Shown in pieces: positions 1-12,564 of a stretch of DNA of 64,000 bases. The notes beneath the pieces are model-generated. The model was not told where the DNA came from, did not search any database, and saw nothing but the letters and a program-made list of their open reading frames with translations. The stretch covers positions 1 to 64,000 of the forward strand of contig JABCPU010000207.1 of assembly GCA_016800925.1 (NCBI GenBank). The letters run 5' to 3'. The stretch comes from Suillus spraguei. Its lineage: Eukaryota > Basidiomycota > Agaricomycetes > Boletales > Suillaceae. The position numbers and the translations under genes are program-made. Numbering within the stretch: the first letter of the stretch is position 1; each line of letters opens with the position of its first letter.

Positions 1-661
1 TAATTCCCTGTTACCTGAACAATGCACACTGCGAAGGTTGCACAGTTTAGGCAAAGAGTTAATTAACATTCCTAGGAGGGATTGAGACATGGTAGCGTTG
101 AAGAATTAGCACAAACCAGTCTTAAACGCCAATATGTGTGACGCATCTGAAACAATAGCATATACGCTTAAGCTTCTGATATGCGAGGCAAAGACAGTGT
201 CTACAAGAATGCGGGTAAGAATATCCGCACTTCGCTGGTAGTGCCAAGCGTCGAGCTCCTGCTCATCATGGCCACCAAGGACATCCTTGTATCTGTTATT
301 GGGTCCCGGCGATGCCGTAAAATGTAGATCGATCTCGCGGAAATAAGCTGACTTGCGATGCGAGAAAGTGCATGCGGGACCAATAAAAGAGACTTTAGAT
401 CACGTTTAGGAAGATAGAGAGCGATTTTCCTCCAGACTTCGGCAGAAAAACGAGGAGGACCATCGGGTTCCTAATAAGCTTTGCAATATTTGTTAAAGGG
501 TCATCATAAAAGGGTTGCTCGACTTACCATCTCTCGTCGTAGATGTTCAGATTGTATTATGGCTTTGGCGTCTTGATTTGCGGGATCTGAAGATAAAACG
601 AATAGCAAATCTGAAAGATAGTGTCAGGACATTGCACGGCTAATGATATGCACGAATTTGA

Positions 662-841
662 CCTTGTTGTGCGGAAGTTCGGTACCCAGCTGCTAAACGG
701 GATTTAGCACGTAACAAAAGAGCTCTTGCCAATCTGCTGATGGAAGCCCGAGACTTGGAGAAACGACTGAATAGCATTCTCCATGACAATTCGGGACCTT
801 TACAATGCGCATCAAATGTAGATCTTATAAGTATAGAGTAA
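662..841 (+). other. Open fragment with coiled-coil character
   Basis: A 59-codon open stretch follows a TGA and ends at TAA. It has no ATG at its head. The middle is rich in K, R, L and E with a heptad-like pattern (for example RDLARNKRALANLL), as in many fungal coiled coils. Nothing around it completes a gene. It may be an exon scrap of a lost gene or chance. I do not recognise a family. Confidence 0.2.
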
Positions 842-1127
842 TATATAGGCAGAGACACATACCCTTCGAACGGCAAATACTGCAAGGCGTGGAGCAGAAC
901 ATCAGCTTTTTGAGTGTCAGTAGACACTCTGTAACATCGCGGATGCTGGCATCAAGAATACGGGGATTGAAAACATTCATGAAGATATTTCAGCTATTGT
1001 GAAAATGGGGGGGCCCAAAGGACTTTGTGTGGTGACTAACTATATCTTATACGCTCATTTTCGTGGTTCCTGAACCATGATTCGACCAGACATTTTAGGA
1101 AGTTCCCACTGGCTGCTCAATTCACTC

Positions 1128-1357
1128 AGTTCGCGTTCGCTTGGGAGCCGAGTTCGCTGCTAAGTTCGCCAACTTTGCCCTAACCGGGACTTGTATGTAC
1201 CTAAACCTTACGGCGCACTGGCAGCACTTTCAAGTGTTGTAGTAAAGCAGTCTTATGTAAAGCACGACTTGCTCAGCGAGACTCCGTAAGGTTTAGGTAC
1301 AAGTCCCAAACATTAGGAGCGAACTGGCAAACTCGGCTCCCAATTGAACGCGAATTT
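1128..1357. mobile_element. Inverted-repeat element, MITE-like
   Basis: The left arm (about 1128-1213) and the right arm (about 1284-1357) are imperfect reverse complements of one another. Shared blocks are TTCGCGTTC, TTGGGAGCCGAGTT and GTACCTAAACCTTACGG. About 70 bases lie between the arms. The size and foldback form fit a small non-autonomous DNA transposon. I see no clear target-site duplication and no coding capacity, so the family is open. Confidence 0.55.
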
Positions 1358-3348
1358 AGTATATATGTGTGAGTAAATAAAGTACCGCAGTACCTTGCCA
1401 TTGTTCAACTTCCGTCGGAAGTTGAGTTTCTAGTCATTGGCGTCAGTAGTCGTCTCTCATTGTCTTCTGTATCTCTTTCTGTCATTCTTTCCACCACCCG
1501 CCTCTCTGAGTCTCTGAGTCTGAGACATTGTGCAGAGTCTGGACAAGTGACTCGTTACGTCATCAATCTTTTGTCCGATGCTACTGCGTTCGCTCCCTAA
1601 GCTCAAGCGCTCAAGCCTCACGCAGGTGACCTGATCGGCGCCCTCCCGCCCATCACAGCTCACCGGGCCCGGAAAGCCCTGAGGGCTTTCCCCCCAAACC
1701 TGTTGAGTTGCACGCAAGTCTCGCACACGTTCTGCGAAGTAATACCAACTCAGGTTTTACAGTGAACCCGCTGACAAACGCATAGTGTACCTACAGAAAA
1801 ATACCTCCTTATATATGCCAGTTCAACGCTAAAACCATGCTGCCGACGCCCGGTAATTTATTGCGCCATTGATGCGCCATTTGATCCCGAAGATTCCCGA
1901 TAGTGTCGAGCTTGTACCTCGACCCTGATAATCCAACAAACCCTTCTTTTCCCCTGCTGCTAATCAACTACTACGAAGATCCTGCATTTCATTCCCCACC
2001 GAATAAATTCTGGTTTCACCCTTTCATCAAGTAGCCCCCACACATTCAAAAGCATAAACATATCACCACTCCTGCATGTTTCCTTCCTTATTCCTCTACC
2101 TTTTCAGCTTGTCGGTTCCTCCAGTATTTAGCTCTCCTTTCTTATAAACACTTTGTAACAATGACTATAATTGTAAGGTTTAATTCTCTAAGCAGGTTAG
2201 GGTGGGCTCGCAATACGCTCGCTGTGAACACCTGCTGACAGCTTCTAATCTATGGTCACCATATTAGGTTTGTCTTGGTGATTGATATAGAATACGAGTG
2301 AGAAGGCAAAGTTATTCAGGTGCCTATCACGGTCAGCATGTCCCTTGCGGGGCTTCAACTGACTGTGCAAGATTGCCACAACATCAGGCCTGATCGTCGC
2401 AAGCACGTACAACGGTGGTCTTTAGCGTAAAGGAATGGCGGACACCGCGTACAGATGGGGAGGATATCTACAAGGTGTTAGTAGATGTGCATGAATGAGA
2501 ATTAGGATGCTCACCGAGTAGCTCATCCTGCGATATCTGAAGTCTTGCAATGACTTATCCACCGCCTAATAGCATTCGATCGGTCTCATAGGATGCCCTG
2601 ATTTCTACCGATAATGCAGCTGAGCCATATAATAATATAAAAGCGAAGATCAGTTCACGAATCACATTCAGAAGTTCACGTAGGGTTATGACTTGGATAT
2701 CGCTCCACGCTATTGATGCCAATGATTTGTCAAACGATGGGACTTTGATGGATGAATTCCAGCATTTCCTCGAGTCGGCATTGATGGTCACGTAAGTGCC
2801 AGCGGGAATATACTTGGAAGGGTAGATAGAGTGTGTGGATCATGAAACGGATACGAAGGCCCAGGGCCGAGTGTGTTTCCTACTGTAATAGAAATGCAAA
2901 CCGCTGAATCGAACTGGTCTACACGACTCATCAGATTGACTCGGACTGACATACTTGGCATTGGGGGAGGATGATTGAGCTCGAAAGTGGACAGTTTGCG
3001 AGAATATGAACGTCGGACTCATCAAAGCAATGTTATATGCTGCATATATGATTCGTGAATGCGGTGGCAGCGGACGATACAATGAGTGACAAGAAGCTAA
3101 TGAGACTGCGGCTTAGAATAAGAGTCAGAAATGGCAACAATTACTGTAAGTCTTTACAATACCTGGCCATGGGCAGCAATATAAATATTACAGGAACCGT
3201 TAAACAAGCCAACGTGTCTTTTGTTGAGCAGCACTCCGAGTCGTCTGCCTTACGTCATCCAGTGCTTTGCAAGTTTGCTCACCATCCACCAGGTGGCACC
3301 TGGACTAAACACTTTTGCGCCGTCTTTTTTGAAGCTTCTGAAGATGCG
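1358..3348. other. Region without a recognisable gene
   Basis: Only short chance reading frames are seen on either strand. There is a perfect palindrome CAACTTCCGTCGGAAGTTG at about 1406-1424 and a run of CTCTGAGT repeats near 1503-1525. The last few hundred bases are presumably the promoter and leader of the Atg14-like gene that starts at 3349. Confidence 0.4.
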
Positions 3349-4893
3349 ATGGAGTGTAAGAATTGCGAGCTGAGACAACGTCAGTATTATTGCGTAAACT
3401 GTTTGAGAAACCAGTACGCAAAATACCTGTCATGAAGCGCAACCTCTGCTGACCTAGCTTGACACAGTCTACGCGATTTCCGCCTCCAAACCACCATTTT
3501 TCCTCGGACAGAAAAGAGCATGTTGCTCGTGCATCCAGGGCATTTAAATCTATTGAATCTGGTCGCCTCCTTCGTGCAGAGATTGCACGAGCAGACCACA
3601 GTCTCGACCAATTAGCTGATAACCTTGCCAAAGTGAGAAGAGACTGCGAGAGTAGTACGTGTCTTACTTTTGCTCGCATGTAATGTTCTAAAGGATCTAG
3701 AACGCGACCGCCTCCGTACTCTCCGAGAGACTCTTGCTCAGCGCAGACGCACACTTAACGCTGCACGACTCCTTCCACCCCAATCACAAACACTTACTAA
3801 GGAATCTCAGGAGCTCTCTGTGCTGAGCCAGACTATTGCTAGAGCACGCTCAGGCCTTGTTCAGGAGCTAGTGGAGGTTTTTCACGTTGTCGAAGTTGGC
3901 GGACGACCTGCAGTGGGAGGCGGGCGGGCGCAAGGGGAGAATGGACAGTTGGTGGACTGGTTCTTCCAGTACCAGGAGATGTTAGACGTACGTTACGATG
4001 GCTTACTGCGCCAAGAATCTGACCACACAGGACGTATCATAGGATACCCACCGGACCACATCAACGCCGTGATAACACATACCATTCACTTTTTGGGACT
4101 TCTTACTTTCTATCTCGGCATAAAACTGCCTTTTGAAGTTTCATGGTCTTGCAAAAGATTCGGCGTCGGTATGCCTTGGATCGGGGCGGGACGAGGGAGC
4201 GAGTCTTGGGCAAAGTGCGTCTACTGTTCTTACTGTATTTCCGGCTTGAATTTTCACCCATCATTATCTCCTTCCACGAAACGGATAGATGGACATCCAA
4301 ACACCCTCTACACCTCACCTCGAATCCTTCCTCTACTCCATCTTCTCCCTCCTCCTCGCCATCCCGCACACCATCCGCCTCACTAGCTGACTCAGAAGCT
4401 TCAGAACAGACACCAGCACACGGCCAAAACCAGTCGTTCACGACAGGCCTTGCAATGCTTCTCTATAACGTATGTTATCTCGCTCATAGCCAAGGTGTCG
4501 AGATTCCTTTATCCCAGCGGGTGATGCATTGAGTAATTTATGGGCTGTATGTTGCAGCGGGAGAGCTTGGGCGGTGAGTCTTTTGGGCCTTATTCCAGCT
4601 TCACCGTTTTATTCATTTTGTCGTCCGAAATGCACATTCTTATGTTGATCTCGCATTACAGTCGGTCGCACTCTACTACCCCGCTCCTCTTACCTCCAAC
4701 CCCTCCCTCGTTCACGCTCGACTTCGCACAGGTCCTGCAAGCCACTGCTGCTAGTCCTGCTCGGGCAGCACGAATACGGCCTGGACGATCAGCGCAAGAA
4801 GCCGGCATATCCAGAATGAGAAGTGAACGTATCGTAGAGGAGGAAGATGGTTGGGATGTGGTAGACCTTGGTGGAGAGGAGGGATTTGGATAA
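3349..4893 (+). CDS. ATG14: Atg14/UVRAG-type subunit of the Vps34 PI3-kinase complex
   Basis: Proteins of this family join the class III PI3-kinase Vps34 and direct it to autophagy or endosome sites. Exons read as 3349-3413, 3458-3654, 3701-4214, 4289-4573 and 4662-4893. The N-terminus has the two family CxxC pairs (CKNC, CVNC, residues 3-6 and 15-18). A coiled-coil stretch follows, then the block LVQELVEVF and the conserved core (YPPDHINAV, LLTFYLG, GVGMPWIGAGRG, LLYNVCYLA), and an acidic tail near DGWDVVDL. The start is the ATG just before the first CxxC. Two frame breaks sit in the best conserved part: one base short near 4517 and one extra near 4560. They cancel, so the frame is restored before the last intron. 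Atg14 against UVRAG/Vps38 cannot be settled from motifs alone. Confidence 0.82.
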
Positions 4894-6387
4894 CTACACG
4901 AGCTGGGAGAGACGGTCAATGAGTAGATGGTGGTGACTAGATGCCGGTGACAGTTGGATTTATGACACCACAGGAGACCATTAGATTCAAGTTTGCATTA
5001 ATTTTGGTGAGTACATGTGTATGTAAATAGTCGGCATTGGCCTGTATCTTATTCTGCTAGCTCTGTATCTATTTAGAAGCCCATGATGGCTCTGGCACAC
5101 ATGTAATTCGTATTTCATATATATATCTTGCATCTTGGGACGCGTGTTGGTTTGACTACTCACTGGGCCAGTCTGAAAAGCAAAACATCAGCGTGCCCAC
5201 CAAAGGCAGCAGCCCTAGATAAGTGTAGGCATGAGCACTGGCGACATAAGACCCTGTCTTTGAAATTTGGGCAGTTTCATCTCCTGACTGTTCGAAACCG
5301 CTTGGTACGCTCCGTCTCCTCCCACACCGAAACGACAGCTGCCATGTTATTAGCGCCCGCTGGAGCGCCGTTTCAGACGTTACGCCTGCGCTTGCTACTA
5401 GCTTCTCGGCTCATTCCTGTGCGAGGAGCTGATGCTCCGATAGACGAAAAATGGCGGGGATGATAACCAGGGGAGTAAGAAAAGGGAAAGTTGGTGGGAA
5501 TTGATAGCGGAGCGCATTGTTCTGGGAGCCTAGATTCAAATTTGGAACAATTAAATAAATGAGATGATTGAACGTAAGGTAAACCCTGGCAGAACTTGCC
5601 ATCTAATGATGATCATGTTTGACGTTAAGCCGAGGCCCGAACGTGGTCTACCAGATGTATCCATAAGGGATACGAGCTACCACATCGAGGATTTGTGCAG
5701 GAAGGCCCGAGAGGCTTTGAGGTGCTTTTGTTTAGCCCTCCTGTGCATGCAACTAGTGGGTTAATAGTGTGGCACTGCAACAGGCAGTAACGTGGTGCAC
5801 GGTAGAGAGTTTGATGAAAAGCGGAATCTGGATGTAAGTTTGTGTCATATACGCGGAAGCAAAGTAGCAAGCACTGATTCGCGTTGTTTCATGCGTTCGA
5901 AACCTTTATCATCAAGAAGCCGCAGGAAGTGCGGCGCATGTGATATGAATGAATTTGCACTATACTATCGCCGTGATGCCTGTGAGATGCACGAACGGGA
6001 AAATAAGTGGAATCCAGGGAAGTCGCCGGCAAGACCTTCCCGTAGAATGAAGAGTTTGGTGAGAACGAATTTACAAGCGCGAAACCAGAGTTAGGCTAGT
6101 CGATGATTGCATCATGGCTTTTAGCTACGCCCCCTTTGCGTGACTTACAGACACTTGAGCACCATTCAAGAAAGCGCACCTTGCCGTTTGCTCCTATACC
6201 AAAGGTCTGGCTATAATAATGCCATCATCGCCAATTCGGCTTTGCTCACAAATTGATCTCCCTGGTTCATTAAGATTTTCACGCCTATGCAATGACCGCA
6301 AAAATCGCGTAAGAATAAGTATTATCATATGACGTCGTACTTGCCGTATGCCTCTCACCGATAGCACAAACGTGGAATAAATCGAGG
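4894..6387. other. Intergenic region, no supported gene
   Basis: Short open frames occur on both strands (for example 5128-5463 and 5792-6094 on +), but none shows a domain, a sensible intron pattern or family likeness. It holds the 3' flanks of the Atg14-like gene and of ESF1, which converge here. Confidence 0.4.
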
Positions 6388-8732
6388 CTATAGCTTACGC
6401 CGCTTCCCAAATCCGTTCTGATCGGCCGCTGCACTTTTCCGTTTAACGCTTTCGACGAGGTTCTTGAGGCTAGCGTCATCCCCCTTTGTGGGGAGTCGTG
6501 CGCTTGTCTCATCTTCAGGGCGACTCCTCCTTTGGCGCTTAGTTCGTTCGTCGATAAGTGCCACCATACTTTTCGTCTTTTTGAAGCTGTGAACAAATCA
6601 GGGTCATTGGACAACGCAAAAGAGCAGGTACTGACTGAGGATTGCTGGGATCAATGGCGAATTGATAGTCCTCGTGGATTGCCTTGAATCGGTCATCTTT
6701 AACGTCGACAATGAAGTCGTCCTGGACTTCTTCATCATCATCGATCAATTTCTTTTTGCCCCTTTTCTTTTTGCCCTTCTTCTCTGCTTTGACGTCTGAC
6801 TTCGTCTCCTGGCGTGGCACCAGCTTGTCAACATCCCGTGTCCTTGACACCCGGTTCGCCGACCCTGATGCATTCTCTGTCCCACATTCTCCCTCACTGC
6901 CACTTACGCCCTCGAAGAAGTCGTCATCGAAAGAGACTTTTTTCCCAGGCTGCCCTCCACCTTCACCATTCGAGACTGTCGTAGCTTTCACATTGACCTC
7001 TTCCTTTCTCTTTTTACGCTTCTCCCTCATCTTTCTTTGATACGCCTCCATTGTCGTCTCGTCCTCAATATTTTTGGCCTCAGTCAGGCCGGGGGTGAAC
7101 ATGATCTCCATGTCCACATCATCATGTTTTCCTGTGTCGTCATCCCGGCCCCACCCTTCTGGAAGTTCATCGTCATCTCCGGCAAGAAGTAATGTGCGAA
7201 GCTTGTCTCTCTGGGCGTTCTTCTTGCTCCTCTTCTTCGACACAGGATCTTGATCATTATCGGACTCAGAGGATGATGATGCAATATACGCCTTGAAGTC
7301 AGCTTCTTCAATCTCTTTTTTGGTCAGCGATCGTCTGGTAATGTGATTTCGCTCTGGATCATCATCATCCCAAGTGAGCTTGACTTTTGAATGACGGAGA
7401 GCCTGAAAGTGCAAGATGGATGAGAAATAGAGAACGATGATAAAATCTCCTACATCTGTCACGAACTCTACTGCTCGATACCGTGTTCCAGGATCATCTA
7501 TCGCCTCGTCGCTGTATATAGTATCGGTTAGATAAATGTCGAGAGATAATGTCAAACTGGACTCACCGATACTCTTCGTCGAATGCCATTTCATCGGGTA
7601 CGAAACTGAGATCGAATACGTTTGCTGATCGCTCAAGCTCAGTGCCTTCTAATTCGTTGTAGATGTGAGCAGCAGCTTCGGCAGTGTCACATTCAACAAT
7701 TGCGTAATAGTACCTTTTAGCATTTCGTTGAACACTGCACCAAAAATATGTAAGGAGGCAACGCACCGTAATCTCTCCAACTGATACTTTCTCAAAGCGT
7801 CTTCATCATAGTCAGCTCCGTCTCCAGTTTCGTGAATCGTCCGTTCATTGACGTCCTCCTCGTTTTCCATCTTCTTTTTGAATACGTCTACAGGCGGTCC
7901 TTCCTTCTCCTCTCTTGCGATGCGCTCTTTTCCAAACTCACTTGGATAGACACGGACACTTAGTACCTTCCCTCTTGCGACCGTCGCCTTTGCGTTTTTC
8001 GTGTTCTTAAAATATTTTTCATCCTTGGATTGCATTGGAACAGACACCGGAAGGGTAGCAGGCGCAGCTGGCGAAATAACTGAGGAAAATATTTTGTAAA
8101 GATGCGCTGCGCGGACATGGTCCCAATCGAGATTGACAACAGCCAGTCTTCTGGTCTTCTCCGTAGCTTCTTTACTGTTGTCTTCCGGAGCTGTCCTCGC
8201 ATATGCAGCAGCCTGTGCATCAAGATCGGCAAATGTACTCTCGTCAAGATCGATCTCGCCTTCTTCATCGAGGTCTCTGCCTAATGTGACAAATCCGGGG
8301 CCATCACTCTCATTGTCAGAGTCAGTTGCACCCTGACTTTCCGCCTCCGATTCCGAAGAGGACTCCATAAGGACACCACCGCGAGCATAATCAGGTATCG
8401 TGGAAGTTGGAGTCTCTGCCTCCTCATCTACTTCATGTTCCAGCCGATAAAACCGCCTGAGGTTGTCCTTTTCATGAGTTTCAGAAATTTTACGACCAAA
8501 TTTATCTACTCGGCCTGTAGCCACGATGCGAGGTGAGAAGGAATGAAAGATAAAACTTGAAGCGCACCTAGTTTTTCTTTTCCTTTGCCATTTTGTTTCA
8601 ATTTCTTCTTTCCCACCTTGTCTCGTCAAAAATTCCTTTGAAACGCTCGTCGACTACAACTTTTGAATTGTGTTTCTTGGGACGCCGGAAACGGGGGTCA
8701 GTCTTCAACCGCGCAAACCGTGGGTCAGACAT
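6388..8732 (-). CDS. ESF1: ESF1, 18S pre-rRNA processing factor (NUC153 domain)
   Basis: ESF1 is an essential nucleolar protein of the small-subunit processome, needed for early cleavage of the 35S pre-rRNA. The start MSDPRFARLKTDPRF and the following KKHNSKVVVDERF are the family signature. Next come VDKFGRKIS, a long acidic stretch, the RRM-like core (LAVVNLDWDHVRA, VYPSEFG, YYYAIVECDTAEAA, GTELERSANVFDLSFVPD), then KVKLTWDDDDPER. The C-terminal NUC153 segment DDRFKAIHEDYQFAIDPSNPQF is followed by a lysine/arginine-rich tail ending KRRKL. At least five short introns are needed. A one-base shortage between ERFKGIFDE and VGKKKLK (near 8621) breaks the first exon, where GAGAC stands for an expected GAGGAC. 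The rest is intact, so I read the break as a sequence error. Confidence 0.9.
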
Positions 8733-8996
8733 GGTCCGCCGGTAACCAGACAAGCCAAAGATAATAGTCCAATGGTGCTATCAGAGTGCGCGAAATGAAA
8801 ATGTTACTCGGCAACTGTGCACGAACGCTACCATGAACACTCGAGTACTCACAAATTAGTGCTACTTATCGTCGCGGATGGAAGTCAACTTGAGCGTTTG
8901 CGTTTGACTAGTAGATCGAATGCGATGTGTCAATAATGCCACGTGATTCTTCTTTTAGTCTGACTGGGCTGTCTCCTGCCTTGCGACATTTCACGA
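8733..8996. promoter_or_regulatory. Shared divergent promoter region
   Basis: Only 264 bases separate the ATG of ESF1 (-) from the ATG of the TMEM242-like gene (+), so both 5' leaders and promoters must lie here. I see no clear TATA box. This is inference from layout. Confidence 0.5.
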
Positions 8997-9896
8997 ATGA
9001 CGCGACAAACGACGTCTTCCGACGATGCAAAGGAAGACGGTTTTGTTGGTCTACGAGCAAGTGTCTTTGGAACTAAAACTAATCACCAGGTTCCGAAATG
9101 GGTTCCAGTGACCTTGGTGAGTAGCCGGGTTGTATTCGATCAATTATATTGGACTGGCAATTCATATGTACCGCAGCTGGCCTTTTCATCCGTAGCACTT
9201 GTAGTGCCGATAGTCATGTTAAGACGGTATAGCGCAGTGTTATTCCCCAGAATTTTCAGGAAGCTGCTCCGCCCCCTCGGCGAGGGCAAGGACCATCAAC
9301 GCTACTTGCTTCATCGCCAATACGATCTCGACCTGCTCCACAAACAGTGCCGAAGGAGGTTCCAGTTCATTCATCGCCCCTGAAAATACCTGCGTCAAAC
9401 GAAGACAACGGTGAACAATTTTTCAACGGTCCTCTATACACCCTCAAAGCCTTCAGTATCGCTACTGCTCTTGTGACGCTGGGTGCAACAGCCTCTATTT
9501 GGGGAGTAATGAAAGCTCTCAATGCTCGTGATGTATGTCCTTACAATCTCATGACATTTCTTTCTGGAACTCAGGCAACTTTTTTAATAGACTAACGAAT
9601 TTGCGGAACGTCTGCGTCATGCGGTGCTGACCAAATTACCCGTCCTCTCTCACCGAATATATCATTCAGCTGAAACTCATCAAGATGATGGTGATGATTC
9701 CCCACTGACTGAAAACCCTACTGCTGAACATGCGGAATGGAATTGGCAAGAAGCAGAGGTCCGCCTTAGAGAAGCGTTTGACAAGGGAGGTTTTCATGGC
9801 TGGGCATCAGCTGCTCTAGTAGAGGTGGAGGCAGAAGCAACAGTCGAAAGAGCAAAAAGAGGAATTACTCAAATTGAGGAGAAGCCAACTAGTTGA
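8997..9896 (+). CDS. TMEM242-like mitochondrial membrane protein
   Basis: In animals TMEM242 helps assemble mitochondrial ATP synthase and complex I; the role in fungi is inferred. Exons read as 8997-9116, 9177 to about 9226, about 9260-9532 and 9591-9896. The first exon ends with a hydrophobic stretch that continues as LAFSSVALVVPIVMLRR, a first membrane span. A proline-rich linker follows, then the diagnostic core YTLKAFSIATALVTLGATAS with a second span, and TNEFAERLR. The 100-residue tail has WNWQEAEVRLREAFDKGG. The splice from exon 2 to exon 3 is one base out of phase: donor CGG|GTATAG would fit if one more G stood at 9227. Family assignment rests mainly on the second span and the residues after it. 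Confidence 0.6.
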
Positions 9897-10043
9897 GATC
9901 TTACATCGAGGTGAATGGTTAGCAATATAGCGCAAGCATGGTGCACGCATATCATGGTAGGCATAACAGATGTAAAGGAAGTGTGGATCATGCAGCGACG
10001 CGACATCCTACCAGGATGTCCAATATTTGTATCCATACATCCT

Positions 10044-10559
10044 CTATGCAGCCTTAGCCAGGGTCTTCCTGACGGCATCTCTCCGCTGCTTCTTTGCGAC
10101 CATCACGCTGAACCGCTCAAAGTCGTTTAGTGACCGTCTTTTTCCATGGCAGCACGCTTCTTAGCCCATGCTGAGGATTCCCACTTGGCAACGATACCCT
10201 CCTTTTCCGCTTGCTTCCGGATAACACCAGACCCTGCGCCGCGAGGAAGTTTTGTTAGAGAAATAGGAGTGAGGGTGAGGTGGCGGTAGGGGAATGATTG
10301 GCGTGGTACGCCGGTGGTTGGCCATCGATAATTGCCTATACATTAGTAGAACAATGAGATCAGCTGATTTTTCTGGCGCATAATATTATTGCACGCACCC
10401 GGTTTGTGGTCTATGATCTCGGCAATGACAGCAATCTTGCCTGCAGATGGGGCCGGACTTGAGAAGGACCACTGTCGATACTTTAGCTCGTTCAGCGTGA
10501 CACAAGTCATAAACAGTCGTACCTCGTCCAACCTCTACAAAACGTTTGAAAGTTGAGTC
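10044..10559 (-). CDS. RPL14: 60S ribosomal protein eL14
   Basis: eL14 is a core protein of the large ribosomal subunit. Seen in order on the minus strand are FKRFVEVGR, VLLKSGPSAGKIAVIAEIID, GPTTGVPRQSFPYRHLTLTP, KLPRGAGSGVIRK, KWESSAWAKKRAAMEK, SLNDFERFSVMVAKKQRRD and the end VRKTLAKAA. Two introns are clear (about 10320-10400 and 10470-10520), and a third must join a tiny first exon upstream of 10559 that holds the ATG, which I could not place. To read this protein the frame must be corrected three times, each in a short base run: one C too many near 10452, one C too few near 10321, one A too few near 10141. In an essential protein this points to sequence error or a processed-like dead copy; introns are kept, which favours error. 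Confidence 0.85.
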
Positions 10560-11168
10560 CTACAAGCGTTATAGCATCATCAGAATTCCATTCAATCGAG
10601 CATCCGAGAGACAATAATCGTTCTCCCATATGATATGAGTATTCCACCAATACATTGACATCGGATATGTGGCAACTCCATCCACCCTAAACTCGGCCAC
10701 TTTGAATCCAAATAACGCCAGAAGTGGTGCAACGCTCTATCAAGGGCTTCAGATATACAGAACAGCGACTTACAGTCATGGGGAATTACTTGATGGTGTC
10801 CGTCGACGTCGTTGGTACTGGTCGTGTAGTTGAGAATGATGTGTCGGAGTTTGGCACGGAATTTGCCGAGACACTTGTTACTTGCACCCCCCTTAGATCG
10901 ATTTAAATCGAATTCTTACCCGGAACACTGAGAATGCATACATGACAATATATTGCTATCGGCCCACAGAGGGCAGCCTAAGGAAATATGATCCAAACAC
11001 TAAGCACCGTGAGTTGTGGGACAACACTGCCACCGCCCATTGAAAGTCGACTTGGAGCGTTGGCGATCGCATCATGCAAAACGCAGTAAGGTGAGCTGCA
11101 AAAACATGGGCATTGCGAAAGCAGTGGACACAGTGGTACACGAATGGTACAGGTACAAGAAAGTAGAA
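10560..11168. other. Intergenic region upstream of eL14
   Basis: It should contain the first mini-exon and promoter of the eL14 gene and the 3' flank of the NF-YB gene. No separate gene is visible. Confidence 0.35.
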
Positions 11169-11711
11169 TCAATCTTCTCTATGCTCTTGTCGTGGGTTTG
11201 ATGAGGATCCTGCTTGGTGCTGACACAAGTTTTGATACAACCATAAAACATATCACGGAAGAAATACACACCTGTCTCAGTTTTGCCAGATGAATCTTCA
11301 GTGTTTCCGCATAGTTTCAAACCCTAGAGACACCATGGCGTACAGGATATCCTCGCCTCCGATTGTTTTCCGCTTCTCCATCTGACATTTCTCAGCAGCC
11401 TCAGAAGTAATGAAACTTATGAACTCTGAAACACATTCTTGAACACACTCCTTGGCATCCTTGGCGATCTTAGCAGTGTGTGGAACGGACTGCTTCATGA
11501 TGCGGGAGACATTTGCAATCTATCAGAAAGATAAGCAAGTAAATTAAACCAAATGAAAGATAGTGCGCACGGGTAGGAAACGATCCTGCTCCCGGTACTC
11601 TCCCACCTCTTGGTCTGTGATGGGCGTCGGTTGTGGTGGTTCGTGTGCTGTTTCTGGTACACTCCCAGAGCCGTCTTCCTGCGGCGCGATCATAGGTTGA
11701 ATCTCTGACAT
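11169..11711 (-). CDS. HAP3: CCAAT-binding factor subunit NF-YB / Hap3
   Basis: Hap3 pairs with Hap5 through a histone fold, and with Hap2 binds CCAAT boxes in promoters of respiratory, nitrogen and iron genes. Exons read as 11571-11711 (47 residues, MSEIQPM... to EQDRFLP), 11272-11519 and about 11169-11220. The histone fold is complete: [35 protein letters not shown], the family-specific [15 protein letters not shown] and MVSLGFE. After GFE one A is missing (GAAACTATG for GAAAACTATG, near 11318), which throws the reading off [14 protein letters not shown]. With that base the exon joins a short last exon ending at TGA. The protein would be small, about 147 residues, as in other basidiomycetes. 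The call is firm. Confidence 0.92.
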
Positions 11712-12564
11712 TTCGACTGTCAGTAGCCCTGAGTGTGTTCAGCGCTAGCTGAAGAGTGTAAGGGGTCATATCCGTCACCGCCAGAACGACTTGTTGACCT
11801 TCGAAGGCGATGGAATGCCGTGAATTTCCCACCGTCGGTGGCGGTAAATTTCCCCAAACAGTGTGCTCCGTAGTTCATATTCAAATTAGGAAAGATAATC
11901 GATTTTACTGTACAGTCACTGCGGAAACGAGATTTTAGTCAGACCCTAATCAGAGGAAGACGACGTGTGTAACCCGACTTTAAACGTAGGTACCCTTGTA
12001 ATCAGACGCAAATCCGATGGGTCGCAAAATTTGGTCGTTCGGCCCGACGCAACACATCTAAACAGACACTTTTCCGACTCGCCGACATGTCTTTTCAGAC
12101 CCCCGTTTCTTCTCTTCAAATACTCGCTATTCCACCACTAACCAGCCTCGCAAATTCAATCTTTTGACGTCTGTTTAGGTTATGCTTAAAGCAAAGTAAA
12201 TTTTCTCGTAAGCCCTGCGTTACAGCTTGTTCCTACTACTCACGCTATGGCAGTCCGCGATGCAATCAAGCTCGAGCTCCCCATGGGAGTGAAAACATTT
12301 AAATTCACTTTTGAGTGCAGAACGCCAGGGCCCATAGCAAGTCCCTTGTACAGCTAAACTGATGTCAACTGATTATCTATGTAGGACATTGAAATATCTA
12401 TCCGCAAGTCTCTCCGGTCGCCAAGCTCACCTGTTCATTAATAGTGTGCCTAGGGATGAATGGTGTGTCTGGTAGGTTGTTATTACCCGATGGTCTTCCT
12501 GTATTCTCATTCATACCGTCTCCCCCCAGCTAATAATATGTGAGTTTTCTGTGTTCACATTGAG
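11712..12564. other. Intergenic region
   Basis: It contains the upstream region of the NF-YB gene. No coding region is supported. Base composition is even and no repeat stands out. Confidence 0.35.
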
